Assembly: GCA_965112735.1 (NCBI GenBank)
Contig: OZ218952.1
Span: 434,001-498,000 of the forward strand
DNA: 64,000 nt
From: Phaeosaccion multiseriatum
Lineage: Eukaryota; Ochrophyta, other classes
Direction: 5' to 3'
In this document: one piece after another, positions 52,337 through 64,000 of the stretch
Position numbering within the stretch: the stretch's first letter is position 1
Layout: every line of letters starts with the position of its first letter
The notes under the pieces: model-generated
What the model saw: the letters and a program-made list of their open reading frames with translations, nothing else
The model's database searches: none
What the model was told of the DNA's origin: nothing
Made by a program: the position numbers and the translations under genes

Positions 52337-52826
52337 GGACCTCTTTTGTCTCTGGCCCCCAAAAGGCACAAGGCTCCATTTCTATCCTCCTTGCTAAGGC
52401 ACTCCTTCAGACAAAGCCTCTCGCAAACCCCTTGGAAGGAAGGAAGGAAGGAAGGAAGGAAGGAAGGAAGGTCTCGTTCGGCGTGAGCCGCCGCTGCCGG
52501 CTCGTAGAGCGCGTCTCTATACCTATATACATACATCATCGATATGTACATTTTTAAATTTACACCGTTCACATTTTGATTGCTTATCCTTTCTGCCCCT
52601 CCTCCTTAAATTAAGGTACGTAGGTACTTACAATATATTCTTCCTCGCCATTCCTCCCCATCCTCCTCCTCCTCCTCCTCCTTCCCCAAATGAAGCCGAG
52701 AACACATCTCTCACACCCTCACTTCCTTTCTTCCTCAGTTCCTCTCTCTTTTAGTCCCTCCGTTGCTCATATATATATATATATGGTCCTCAGTTGCTCA
52801 CTCTCTTTAGTCCCTCACACCTCACT
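52337..52826. other. Convergent intergenic region, Sig1-like / giant PPR
   Basis: 490 bp with a GGAA run (52435-52470), CTC run (52663-52682) and TA run (52771-52784). No gene is visible. Confidence 0.7.
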
Positions 52827-55800
52827 TCAGCTGTTGTTCCACACCGAAGCTCCCTCCCTCAGTCGCTTTCGAAACACAACCCATTGCGTGTTGGGGCGGA
52901 CAGGGCGTGAGTAAAGAAGATCCAAGCTGCCGTACTCACTCCCAACCCCTCCCTTGTCGTCACCGCTGCTCCACACACTGCTGCTGCTGCTGCTGCTGCT
53001 GCAGTTGCTTGTCGCCAAAAGCACTTGCTCAACGTCCTCCCATCCTCGGCAAACGCCTCTGACAGCCGCTACCGTGGCCTCATTGGGAGAGAGACCGCTG
53101 TCCTTCATCTTCTTGAGTAGCTCCAGCGCCAGTGTCATCTGATGCGACAGACCACAGGCGGCGATGGCGTGGCTGTAGCTCGTCGTATCGGGCATCACCA
53201 CACCCCCTTGGGCACTGTCGCTGCTGAGGGAGGAGGCACTTGGTCCTGCAGCAGCCTCCCAAAGGGAGCCAAAGCGGGCAAGAACCCTTTTGACCCCCTC
53301 CTCCTTCTCCTCCTCCTGCGCTGCCCACCCGCTCTCTTCCCCTTCATTCACATGGGGACGTTGATGCTGCTGCTGCTGCTGCTGCTGCTGATCCTCCCCG
53401 TTCATCATCGCCAAGATTCGCTTGGCCAGCGCATAGTCCCCCTGTACCCCACATACCGAGAGAGCAAGGTTGTAGCACAGCAGGTTCGGCTTGACGCCCC
53501 CCCCTCCTCCTTCTCCTCCTCCTCCCACGCGCATGTCATGCAACAGCACGTTCAACACCGTCGAGAAGTCTCCCTCTCTGTAAGCCGCCGCCATGACAGT
53601 TTGGTACGTTCGGAGGTTGGGCGTGATGCCGCCCTGCTTCTCCATTCGATGCCAAAGGCGCAGAGCGGAGCATTGTCCTTCCGCTCCATCGCTGCTGCTG
53701 CTGCTGCTGCTGCTGCTACTGCAGGTTTCCAGCGCCTCGTTGATGAGTGAAATATCTGGAGTAAGCCCTTTCTCCTGTAACGAAACAACATGGCACCATG
53801 TGCAAGAGACTTGAGCGAGTGACAAGGGGCTGTCCACAGCAGAAAACAAACAAACACAGTATCAGTCTCCATCACCATATGCTTCTCACATGCATTGTAG
53901 CGAGCAGGTCCGTGACATCATCCCACTTTTTGGCCTTGACGCAAGACGCCAGGCCCCCGCGGAAGCTACCCATTGAGAGTTGGGGGGGGGGGGGGGTGGC
54001 CCAAGGAGATGAAGGAGGGGATGGGGGGGAGTGAGGCGTTGCGTGCGGAGGGAGGGGGCAACCAGTTTGATAGGTTGAGAAAGTGGGGGGGGGGGGGGGG
54101 GTCTCTAGGTTGAGAAAAGTGTGGCAAAGGAACATAGAAAACAATAAACATGGTCTCCCAGCGTGTAGACCGACTGGAGCTCAAATCCGTTGTACCACCA
54201 ACTAACCTAACTAACAAATGACATACTCACAAAGCAAAGCCCCCCTTCCTCACCTGCGAGTGCTCAACTCGAGGCCCAAGTCCTCCATGCGGCGCAACAA
54301 GACCAGTGCCTCCTCACAGCGACTCGCTTCTTGCCCGCAGAGCGCCAGGCAGTCGTTGTACATCCCGCTGCGCGTCATCAGAACGCCCAAAGCATCAGTA
54401 TCATTGCCGCTCTGCATCTGCTGTACCACCAACTGCTGCTGTTGCTCATCCACCAAGGCCTCCACTTCCTCGAGTATCTCGAGGGCCTGAGGAAAGTCCC
54501 CTGTACGTCGGCAAGCGCACATTGCTGCCTCGTACGCCACCATGTCGAGGCGGAACCCCTTTTCCCTCCTTGCTGTGCTGAACAAGGCCAGCACTTGCTC
54601 GTCGAGCTGCCTCTCCTGCTGCCTACCCTTCGCCAACGTCGTCACTGCTGCTGCTGCTGCTGCTGCTGAAGAAGAGGAAGAACCTTTTTCTTCTCCTCCT
54701 CCTGAAGGGGGCCTGGCTCCTCCCTCCTGCAACCGCTGCACTCTGCGGCAACACTGCAGAGCCGCGTTGAAGCCCTGTGCCGTCAGGGTCGAGGTCAGTC
54801 CCCTCTCCTGCACCTCCTCCACGAGTAAGAGAACGGTCAGAGTCAGGTCCATCACCCTGCTGCAATTCTCGTCCTGCTGTATCACCAACTGCTCCGGCTG
54901 CTGCTGCTGCCCCTTCACCCTCAGCTGCGGCCCGAGCGCCTCTATGGCAGCATTGAGGGCCGCGGAGGACGGCTCGAAGCCCTTCTGCCTCATTATCCTC
55001 ATCATTTCCAGACACTCTCCGGCGATGGTCGCCTCCTGACTACTTCCCGCTCTGCTCCTCCAGCTAAAGGACGAAGCGCTGAGGCTGCTGCTGCGACTCA
55101 GCGCTTCTTCGGTCTCGCACTTTACCGCACTGCACAGAATGCAAACAACCGCGTTGAAAGTTGCTTCGTCAAAAGAGCTGAGCCACTCATGCCTCTCGCT
55201 CTCGCTCTCCCTCTGTCCCTCCTGCCCACCCAACAGCGTCTCCTTCCTCCTTCCACGTGTCTGCAGCTCTCTGAGCAACCTCAGTCCTTCTTCTCGGTAT
55301 CCCCTGCGCGGGGCCCTTCCCACTTCCTCCTGCTTCTCGTCCTTCTGCTCAGAATCGGACACCGACTCCATCCCTGCTGTGGCTCCTGCTCCTGCTCCTG
55401 TTGCTCCCGTTGCCTCTGCTTCTGCTACTTGCTTTGCTGTAATGGCCGCACATGCCCGAAGGCCCGCACGAAGGCTCTCTTCATCGCGATGCATCTACAT
55501 TGGAAAAAGAAGTAGAGGAGGAGGATTACACACAAGGAGGCACCGAGAGTTGCTAAAAGAAAACTACAACATTCCTTCCTCCCTCCCTTTCCCCCCGCCC
55601 CTCTCCTCCCCCCCTCCCCTTCCCTCTTTCCTCCTTTCTTCCCCTTCCTTCCCTTCTTTCTTCCTCCCTTCCTTCTCTCCTTCCTCTCTTGCGTACCTGT
55701 CTCCCAACCATCTCCTCCAAGAGACGAAGTGCCTCCTCATGCGCTTCCAGCAGCCCACAGCAGCGCACAGCCACATTCCACGACAGCGCCGCTGCTGCAG

Positions 55801-56770
55801 CGGGCTGAGCCCCCCTCTCCTCCCTCTCCCCCCGCTGGCCATACACCTCCTTCTCCTCCTCCTCTCGCTGCTGTTCCTGGAACAGCTCCAATGCTTGCCT
55901 CGGTTCCCCCGCCGCAGATAAGCTCTCCATGGCCACATTCAAAGCCGCGGTTGCTTCAGAGTCTGAGATGCACACACGACTGCTGCTGCTGCTCCTCCTC
56001 TTCTTCTCCTGGACTTCCTTGTACAAACGTAGGACAGTGTTTACATTGTCTCCTCCTCCCCTGCGGCGGCAAGCGTCCATGGCAAAGACATAGCTGCTTC
56101 CCGTCGCGAGTGACTTAGCACCGCCATCATCATCAACATTACCCTCACCCTCGCCGCTTCCCTCCGCCACAGCCGCTGCAAGAAGCGCACGAATGGTGCC
56201 CACCATCGTCGTCGGAGGGACTTCCTCATCCGCCGTCGCCAACCCTCCTTCTTCTTCTCCTTCTCCTCCTCCTGTTACTCCGAGCAACTCGTCCTTGCGC
56301 TGAAGCAGGCTGTCTCCCCTCTTTAGACAGCACAGCACCCAATACGCCACCTCCGCCTCCCCGCCCGCCGCACACACCTGCAGGAGAGCGTTGTAGGTTC
56401 TGACGGTGAGAAAAGGAGTGGCGCCTCCGCCTCCGGAGGAGCTTCCGGGGGAGGAGGGCATTGCAACACCCTCCCTTGCTGAGGAGGGAATTGCACCACC
56501 ACCACCACTGTCCTCATTCGACTCAGCCCGAGCAGCCTCAATTTCAGTTTCAGTCTCAGCCTCCGTAAGAGGAGCAAGAGGAGCGGTGCCCGTGCCGAAT
56601 CGTTCAAAGTCATGCACAAGGAGAAGGGCCTTCTCGAGCGCGTCTGTCTTGCCCAAGGCACGAATCACAGTCACCAAAAGGTGCTCTGTCACCGCCACCA
56701 CCCCTTCTTGGGGAAACAATATCATCATCTCCTCCTCCCCATCCTCCGTTTCGGCATTCTGTATCACCAA

Positions 56771-56807
<37 letters not shown>

Positions 56808-58777
56808 TGATGTCGCTGCTGTCGCTGCACGGCCATCATCTCGAAAAGGACATCCACTGCGGCATCTGCCTTGCCTGCCTGCTCACAGCCCACTAGTAAA
56901 GTCGCAAACGTATCCTGCAGAAGACGAGCACCACCTTCGCCACTACTGTATCCGTCGCCGTCGCCAACGCTAGTAGGATGATGATCATCCCCCGAGCCAT
57001 CTGCGCCCGCCCCCACCGCCTCCCCCCAGCAATCCTCCTCTTCCTGCCACCTCGTCTTGTCCTCCTTAAGACTATCCCACAGTCCCAGCGCTGCCTCCAC
57101 CTCTCCTGCCAAGGCATAGGCTTGGATAGCAGCGTGATACGACCTCAGCTGCTGCGTCCTTAGCAGCAGTGCCAGTTGCCTCCTCCTCCTGCTCCCTCCC
57201 CCCTCCCCCCTACCCTTACCATACCCCTTCTGTAGTTCCTCCTGCTGCTGCGCATGCCCTGCCTGTAGCCTCACAAAGTAGCCCTCTGCCTCTCCCTCGC
57301 CGCCCTCGCCGAGGAGCGAGCACTCCCCAAGTCGTGCACATGCCTCTAGGGCCACCAGAAGGCTCTCCTCACCCGGCTCAAGTCCTAGGGCCTTCATTTG
57401 ACGCACCAATCGCAAAGCCTCCACACTGTCACCGCCTCGCCCGCACGCCTCGACCACAGGGTCGAAACAGAGCCGTGCCACAAGATCCGGATGCGGAAAG
57501 TCGTCTCCTTGCTGCTGCGCATCATCCTGCTGGTCCTTATGCTGCCATCTCCCTGTAGCGAGCCTGTGGGTCGGGGTTGGGTACGTACCTGCACTTTCAT
57601 CCCCATCGTTCCCCCCCTCGTTGTAACCGGTGTAACCGTCGTCTCGCTGAAGAAGGGCCATGAGGATCTCTTCCAGGTCCTGGGCAAGCCTGCCCAACAG
57701 CAGCACCGCCTTCTTGCGCTCACCAAGCCGCAAAAGACTCGCTATACCCGCCCCATAGACCCGCACATCTGGTGAGATGGTCGTCTGGAAGCCCTGCTTC
57801 CTCAGCTCGTCCTCCTCCTTCTGCTCCTCGTGAAAGTGCTCCGACAATAACTCGAGCACCGCAACATCGTCACCCACGGAAGCAGCCTCAAGAATCATGG
57901 TTCCGTAGCTACCCCTTGTGGCACGGAGCCCCTTCTTTTTGAGCTCTGACAAGAGCTCGAGCGCCCAAGAGAGATGTCCAAGCGCACAGCTTGACTTGAT
58001 GGCAATGTTGATGCTGGTCTCACAAAGCATCAGACCATCACCATCACCACCACCACCACCGCCGCCGCCGCCGCCGCCACCGACCCCTCCTTCGACACCG
58101 TCACCGCCGCCGCCGCCGCCGCCGCTGCTGCTGCTGGCGCCTCCAAGGCCAAAGAGAATGGCTGCGATGTCGTTGTTCTGCTGTCGCCGCGGCTGCTGCT
58201 CTCGGCGCCGCTCACTCACCTCAACTAAAAAGTTGAGAATTGAGAGGACAACGTCGTGTTGCCCCGCGGAAGAACAGAGCTCCATCACACGGCAAACACT
58301 GTCCTGCGACAAGTGACCGAGCCTGCCTGTCTCCCATATTTCGAGCCCGAGCTGCGCTCCGGAGAGCACCATAGGATTAAGGGTGGTGAGAAGGCAACCA
58401 TATACCCAACAGCAGCAACACATGGAGAGGAGCTGAGAAGGCAAAAGATGGCGTATTGCATTAGGAGACAACAACAAAACGCCCTTACGTAATGACCCAC
58501 CCAGCCCCAGCATCATATCGACAGAGACTGAGCATGACCTTGCAGCCATCCATCGGCAATGTGGCGCTACCCCTCCCTCCCCCCCTCCCCACTCCACTCC
58601 CCCGATTTAGCATCAGACCCCCCACATCCACCCACCTGACCCCCCAAATCCACCCACCTGGAGTGCAACTTGCTGAGAGTCTTCCACCGCAAAGCAAGCG
58701 TCCATCACAGCGGCCATTGCTCTCGCTATTCTCGCCGGCATGGTATTGCTGTTGCCGCCCTGTATCACCAACGGCTG

Positions 58778-58825
<48 letters not shown>

Positions 58826-59161
58826 TATCACCAACTGCTGCTCATTGAGCCTCTCCAGCAGCAGGAGTGCGGTGGTCCGACCGTCTGGGTCCTGTGGGCA
58901 TTTGTAGACAGCTTCGAGTAGCATGGACATGAAGTCCTCACTCCATGGTTCCACTCCTCCTTCTCTCCGGCCGCGTCGGTGCCACCTCCGCGCATCCTCC
59001 TCCATCTCTCTCAACACCCTCCTCATGTCCTCATGCTTTCCGGCTATGGCAAGCGCTAGAATGGTGTAACCGTAGCTCTTCTCGTTGGGCATCAGAGGGC
59101 ATTCGAAGGGATTCCCACTGAAGAAGGATACAACAGCAGCAACAACAACAATAATAATAAG

Positions 59162-59217
<56 letters not shown>

Positions 59218-61894
59218 GAAGGAGAAGAAGGCGCAGACCAATTGGGGGTGCGGCGAAGTGGCGTTGTTAGGACTGAATAAATGTTTTGATCGCAAGGCGC
59301 GGACGACGCGACAATGCTGGCGACCGACAAATTAGGCATGTGATACCCAAGGTCAAGAGCCCAGGGTCAAGAGGGGCAAGAGAGCGCAACAAACAGCGCA
59401 CAACACGCAACAGCACAGCAGGCAGGAGCATCATTACCCCCCTTAGAGTGCCATCCCTTTGTACTTTGTACGTACCCTTCGCGCATTTGCTTGAGGTAGC
59501 TGAGGGCAATGAGGGAGCTGTCGGAGTGGACAGTCGTGGCTTTGAGGGCAAAGTTGTACGATTCCAAGTTCCTCGGTATGCCCTTTTCGCAGGGGGGTTG
59601 TTTGTGGGTGGGGGACCAAATGGACAGGAAGAGGATAAAAAAAAAATCAAAGCAGAGTGGCGGCGGAAGAGTATCACCTTGCCCAGTCCTCGCACATGCA
59701 CACACACACACGCACACACATACACACACAAACGCACACACACACACACACACATACACATACCGCCTCTTCCATTTGGTGGAACACCGGGCCAATCCTG
59801 GTGGATGCTCCGGAGGCGGCCAAGACTTGCAACGCTGCGTTGTAGCAATTCACATCCGGCTCAAACCCCTCCGCCACCATCTCGTCCAGAAGCCTGAGCG
59901 TGCGTGTGTGCGTGTGCGTATGTGTGTGTATGTGTGTATGTATGTATGTATGTATGTATGTATGTATGTATGTATGTATGTATGTATGTATATATGTATG
60001 TATGTATGAATGTATGTGTGCATGTATGCATGTATGTATGTATGTATGTATGTATGTGCGTGTATGTATGTATGTATGTATGTATGTATATATGTGTGTG
60101 CGCGTGTGTGTGTGTGAGATTGAGTGTGTCAAGTGGGGTTGCGCGAGGCCAGTGCAGGTTAGTTGGCGAGTGAGCGAGTGAGCAAATGGGTGCAAAAGGG
60201 AGTGCGTCAGTGAGTGGGTGAGGGAGTTGGTGAGTAAGCGAGTGCGTGGGTGGGTAAGTGCGTGAGTTCGTACATAATGGAGTGAGTGCCGTCAGTGTGA
60301 AGATAAGATGGCAAGTGAGCGAGGGAGTGAAAGAATGAATAGGCGCCAGAGTGAGTAAGTGATGTAACAAGCAATTCATAAGCAAAATAAAGTAAGTGCA
60401 TGACACACACACACACACACACACACACCTGACGGGGGCGATAGCACTCAGGGGTCCCGGCGCGGCCACTCTCGCAGCTCTGGCCCTCGAGGCGGGGCTC
60501 AATGTAATATCTTCCGCGTCCCTCGCCGCCTTGGCTGCTCTCGCCAGCCTCTCTCCACTGCAGACGCAAGCCATCCGGTAGGCGGCTTGATCAGGGTGGT
60601 ATGACTCTTCTCTCATGCTCTGAAAGGTGTGCACGACCTCGTTAGCGTTGACAGCGTTGCCCCCCCCTCCCTCCCTGCCCTCGAACAAGGCCGCGAGGAC
60701 CGAAACGAAGGACCGCTCGCTGGGCCGCAGGCCTTGTTCACGCATTTGCTGGAGCAGGTAGTAGGCCTGTGAGGTGAGGTGAGGTGAGGTGTGAGGTAAG
60801 GTGAGGTACACAAGAAGAAACACGCTACAGCAAACCCGATAATATAATACCACAAGCCAGAAACCAGCAAGCACCGAAAGTAAGGAAGGAAGGAAGGTGA
60901 GGCATAGATCGGACCGCCAAGCCATATAAAGCCGAGGGAGGGAAGAAAGAAGAGGAAACAAGATGTTCTCTCCCCCTCCAAACACGTGGACGCATCAAGG
61001 CACCCAACGCACCCACCCACGCACCTCGACAGGCCTGTCTCCTTCCGAGCAAGCATCGATGAGTACGCTATAGATGATAAAGTCCGGATAGTGCCCCTTC
61101 TCCCTCATCTCCCGAAGAAGAAAGAGGATTGCGTCCACCTCTCCGCTCTCGGCCCCTTCATGGATTGCCGCACCATAGTCTTGAAGGCCTGCAGAAGAGA
61201 CGCCTTCCTCGGCCATCGGCCCTGACAGCGACGAGGAGACGGAAGAGACGGAGGAGGGAGGGGAGGGCGACGACACCTCTGCTTGGGCATAGCGCAGCAG
61301 GTAGAGGGGCACCACCCGCTCTTGCCTCCCCTGCTGCTGCTGCGACTCCACAGTCTCGCTGTCCACCGGCTTTGTCGTGCCCTTTTCTTCTGCTCCATTA
61401 AGCTGTTGGCGGCCCTCCTCTTGCTTTTCGTCTCCTCCCTCTCCCGCTGTTCCGGATGGTCCAGCCTCCTGCCACCTCTGCCGAACGTCCGCTGTGGCTC
61501 GCGTGTTGCCGTAACCTCTGTGGTCGTCATCGTCGTCGGATGAGCCAACGTGCAGCAGCACCGTCGAGGCAGCCCCGGCGGTTCTTCTTGGACCGCCCCT
61601 CCTGCTGCTCATCGTCGAGACCGCTATCGACCCAAGTGCTGCCCCTTTTCCTCTCCACAGGTCGCCGCTTCCTCCTCCTCCTCCTCCTCCTTGCAGCGTC
61701 GGGGACGCGCTCAACTTGTGCACATTCGCCCGCTGAAGGGCAATGGAGCCGTCCCTGATGTGATGGCAACGGGCAATGGAGCCCCCCGATAGGCTTGAGA
61801 AGGTGGAGGGCAGCAGCCCAGCCTCCAGCCCCTGTCCGCAGGGGGCATAGGGCTGAAATGCCGCCAACGATGACATCAAATTGGGAATCAACAT
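52827..61894 (-). CDS. Giant PPR protein, about 2,274 residues
   Basis: Nine exons join in frame: 61025-61894, 60429-60766, 59764-59893, 59476-59582, 58658-59117, 55697-58351, 54254-55494, 53890-53965, 52827-53774. The first ATG in frame is 61894 (MLIPNLMSSLAAFQPYAPCG). PPR-type helical hairpins recur throughout, some spanning exon junctions (HYPDFIIYSVLIDACSEGDR|PVEAYYLLQQMREQGLRPSE; GFEPDVNCYNAALQVLAASG; KSYGYTILALAIAGKHEDMR; GVKPNLLCYNLALSVCGVQG; LSPNEATVAAVRGV). Long Gln, Ser, Gly and acidic inserts separate them, so repeats are irregular. No E, DYW or SMR domain is seen at the C-terminus (SVWNNS). The recurring QQLVIQ tags sit beside poly-Gln. Likely role: organellar RNA binding. The boundary at 58351 and the exact start are the least certain. 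Confidence 0.75.
59150..59218 (+). repeat. (AAC)n microsatellite in PPR intron
   Basis: Pure AAC repeat about 40 bp beyond the right edge of the 58658-59117 exon, which in gene sense is a GTT tract just before its acceptor. Confidence 0.9.
59924..60120 (+). repeat. (GTAT)n microsatellite in PPR intron
   Basis: GTAT repeats with occasional GTGC variants, followed by GAGT-type repeats to about 60360, fill the intron between the exons at 60429-60766 and 59764-59893. Confidence 0.92.
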
Positions 61895-62818
61895 TTTCTT
61901 GCAGTGCGGTTTTCCTTCCGAGCAGAAATGGATATGAATAGCAGAAAGTATAGCGCTATAATCTTGCTGCACTCCTGCCTGTGCCGCTGCTTTCCTGGAG
62001 GCAAGCGCGTCCGGGAAAAGGCCTTGAGAAAGGAAGATTTGGATTCGAGTTCTTCGAGAGGGAACCGGGCAGATCTTCAGCAGCAGGAGCGGCCGCCACC
62101 GCCACAGCTCGTGCTGCTGGAAAGTCACAGGCAGAATAGCCTCCCGGCCTTTTATTCACTCCTTAGGCGGCTGGGTGTGGGGATATGAGAAGGAGGAGGA
62201 CATAACACCCCCCCCCCCCCCCTTTACTTTATTGGATGGCACTTCGCGGCACTGCCCTCTGCCCTGTCCGATCCCTGTCCCCTGTCGGCTCCCCGCAGGG
62301 GCGGCTTCTCGGGCTCCTGGCTTCTGGGCCATAGCCCCCTCCAGGCTTCGGGCTTCTGGCCGCAGGCCAGCGCGGACTTCTGCGCCGCAGGCCAGCGGTC
62401 TGGGCTTCAGGCTTCTCAGGGGGGCTCAGGGGGGGGGGGTGAGGAGAGATTATGCAGGCTTCTGGCCGCAGGCCAGCCCCGGGCTTGTTGCTTTCGGCCG
62501 CAGGCCGCCTCAGGCTTCTGCTTATTGGGGGGGCAGAGAAGCCCTGGCTGCGGGATGCGGGGAGCCGATGCCCTGGGCTTCTCTTCCCTTGCACAGCAGA
62601 GCTGTGCTTCATGAGACGTGAACAAAATTGAATAAAGTTACTAACTACTTGATCGCTTTGCTATCCTGTCCTTCCCCAAAATCACAGGTCCTTCGGTTTG
62701 CACAACCTTGTTGTACCCTCTGTAGGCACGCTCTCCTCCCCCCCCCCCTCCTGACCCGTTCCATCGAGCGCCTCGCGCCTCAATGAGCCTAGCTACGTTA
62801 TGCCCCGTTGACACTTGG
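61895..62818. other. Gap between giant PPR start and SDR stop
   Basis: Holds the PPR gene's upstream sequence (a reading frame stays open to about 62128 but without ATG), a C-run (62208-62221) and a GC-rich cluster of short palindromes (62285-62530), listed separately. This is the only same-strand neighbour pair in the window. Confidence 0.55.
62336..62530. repeat. Cluster of GGCCGCAGGCC palindromes
   Basis: The motif TGGCCGCAGGCCA or a close variant occurs at 62357-62369, about 62383-62394, 62463-62475 and 62495-62507, each following or preceding GGCTTCTG. Each copy can fold into a small GC hairpin with a GCA loop. Confidence 0.85.
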
Positions 62819-64000
62819 CTAGCCCTGCTGTCCCTCCGCCATGGCGGCCATACGTTTCAACAAACCGGGCAGAGCCTCGTTGACGGGTTGGAGGGTGGGA
62901 CCGTGGTCGACGGCCAGGTTGCTGCCCTGCGGCCATTTGCTGCCATCGGAGTCGGAGTGAAGGATCAACACGCCCTCGGCGAAGTCTACCCCCGTCCCGA
63001 CCTGAGTCCATTGAATGTTGGAAGCATACGAGCGAGGCCCACCGCACGCCGTGGAGAGCAAAAGACAAGGAGGGAGGGGGGGCGTGTCAGACAGAGGGAG
63101 AGTGAGGGCGCGAGGGGGAGGGAGAAGAGAGAAGAGAAGGCTAGACTGGTAAGATACCAAAAAGAGGCAGGAATCCAACACGGCCGGTGCGCTCGCCACA
63201 GTGCTATTCTTCCTCTCCTTCTCACCTTGCCCGAGGGATTCAACGCACCCGCAAGGCCTTCCAACGGGGCTCCCATCCCCTCCGCCGCCCGCTCGCCCAT
63301 TTCCGACTGGAAGGCGTACGGATTCAACGTGTAGGCTGCAAGGCAAAGCAAGGCAGGGCAAGAGGTAGAGCGAAGTGAACAAGGCGGTGTAGGGGGAGGT
63401 GAAGGGGCATGCTCCGAAGACGGGGGCCGTGCCAGTTCCACGCTCTGTCCAGTAACTCACCTCGGACGCCCTTGGGAGCCACCTCTGCTGCGTAACACCT
63501 CATGAAACCATCCACAGCGGCCTGAAGGTGATGGCCGAGCAATGGAAGCAAGAAAGACGTGAGAAACAGATACGCTAAAACTACTTCGTCGCCGCCCCTC
63601 CTTCCTCCCCCCCCTATTCCTACGGCGGCTGCTGCTACTGTGATATCACACCTTGCTTGCAGCGTAGATCGACATGCCGGCCATCGGCGCGACCGCGGCG
63701 ATGGAGGAGGTGACGATGAACATCCCCTTGGTCTTCTCCAGGTGGGGCGTGGCCAGGAGAGCGGTCTGCATGACTGCCTTGACGTTGATACCGAATAGTT
63801 TGTCGTACTCTCCTGCCAGCTTTGCCGCATCATACGTCTCCAGTGGAGCTAATGCTTCCACCCCTGCGTTGGCAAGGACAATGTCGATGGATGGTCCCGC
63901 TGCCTCGAACAAGCTCGTGAGGTGTGTATCATTGGTCACGTCGCCCTGTACGAAAACGGCAGCGCCGCCCGCGCCTTCGATCTCTGAGACCACGGCCTTT
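62819..64000 (-). CDS. Short-chain dehydrogenase/reductase, N-terminus off window
   Basis: Four exons are visible: 63652-64000 (open at the right edge), 63461-63521, 63226-63335 and 62819-63001 (TAG). SDR features are the adenine-pocket Asp (VQGDVTND), NAG (DIVLANAGVEAL), a Ser (VTSSIAAVAP) and the catalytic YxxxK (SIYAASK), followed by a helix with AAVDGFMRCYAAEVAPKGVR and a variable substrate region (NPYAFQSEMGERAAEG). The N-terminal TGxxxGxG cofactor loop lies beyond the window. These enzymes oxidise or reduce alcohols/ketones with NAD(P)(H); the substrate cannot be told. The C-terminus ends AAMAEGQQG. A C-rich/GGA tract lies in the intron near 63600-63620. Confidence 0.85.

Noticed and set aside
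61895-62128. N-terminal extension of the giant PPR protein
   Set aside because: The frame opens at GTG with no ATG; kept as upstream sequence unless transcripts show a further exon.

Overview
The window is nuclear DNA from a eukaryote, most likely a flagellated, photosynthetic stramenopile (ochrophyte). It has spliceosomal GT..AG introns with consistent phases, a centriolar CEP90/PIBF1 homologue, and a secreted Sig1/mastigoneme-like EGF protein. A ferrochelatase with a degenerate chlorophyll-binding tail, and three proteins whose N-termini look like signal peptide + Phe (ASAFAP-like), suggest a red-lineage secondary plastid. The class cannot be resolved. All family names come from reading translations; no database search was run.

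Fifteen protein genes can be modelled. In order: PIBF1/CEP90 C-terminal part (+, 1-4041); tandem C-type-lectin-like type I membrane protein (-, 5350-12939); prolyl 4-hydroxylase (+, 13229-16048); ferrochelatase (-, 18383-22253); organellar ribosomal protein uS15 (+, 23278-24149); PPR-SMR protein with near-identical repeats (-, 25508-27289); RluA-type pseudouridine synthase (+, 27428-31577); multi-spanning carrier-like membrane protein (-, 32548-34127); two convergent paralogous GT2 glycosyltransferases (+, 34728-37305; -, 37893-40842); SR splicing factor (+, 41696-44252); EF-hand protein (-, 45013-46344); Sig1-like EGF protein ending in a phage-tailspike-type S74 chaperone domain (+, 46776-52336); a ~2,274-residue PPR protein (-, 52827-61894); and a short-chain dehydrogenase cut by the right edge (-, 62819-64000). 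The first fourteen alternate strictly in strand, so every gap between them is a shared promoter (as short as 138 bp) or a convergent 3' region.

Simple repeats are extreme: about 660 bp of GGA, 480 bp of GACA, and long CT, CCT, GGAA, GT and GTAT tracts. Many sit as pyrimidine-rich tracts on the transcribed-sense strand just upstream of 3' splice sites, so the repeat strand often predicts gene direction. Triplet repeats also invade coding sequence as poly-Gln, -Glu, -Ser, -His and -Ala. By theme, the genes cover organelle RNA work (PPR-SMR, giant PPR, RluA-type, uS15), haem synthesis, flagellum/cell surface (CEP90, Sig1-like, lectin-like, GT2 pair, possibly P4H) and splicing. The points most worth checking are the Sig1-like/S74 fusion, the tandem lectin-like receptor with patchy gene conversion, the near-identical PPR array, and a short dispersed element attached to CAG tracts.
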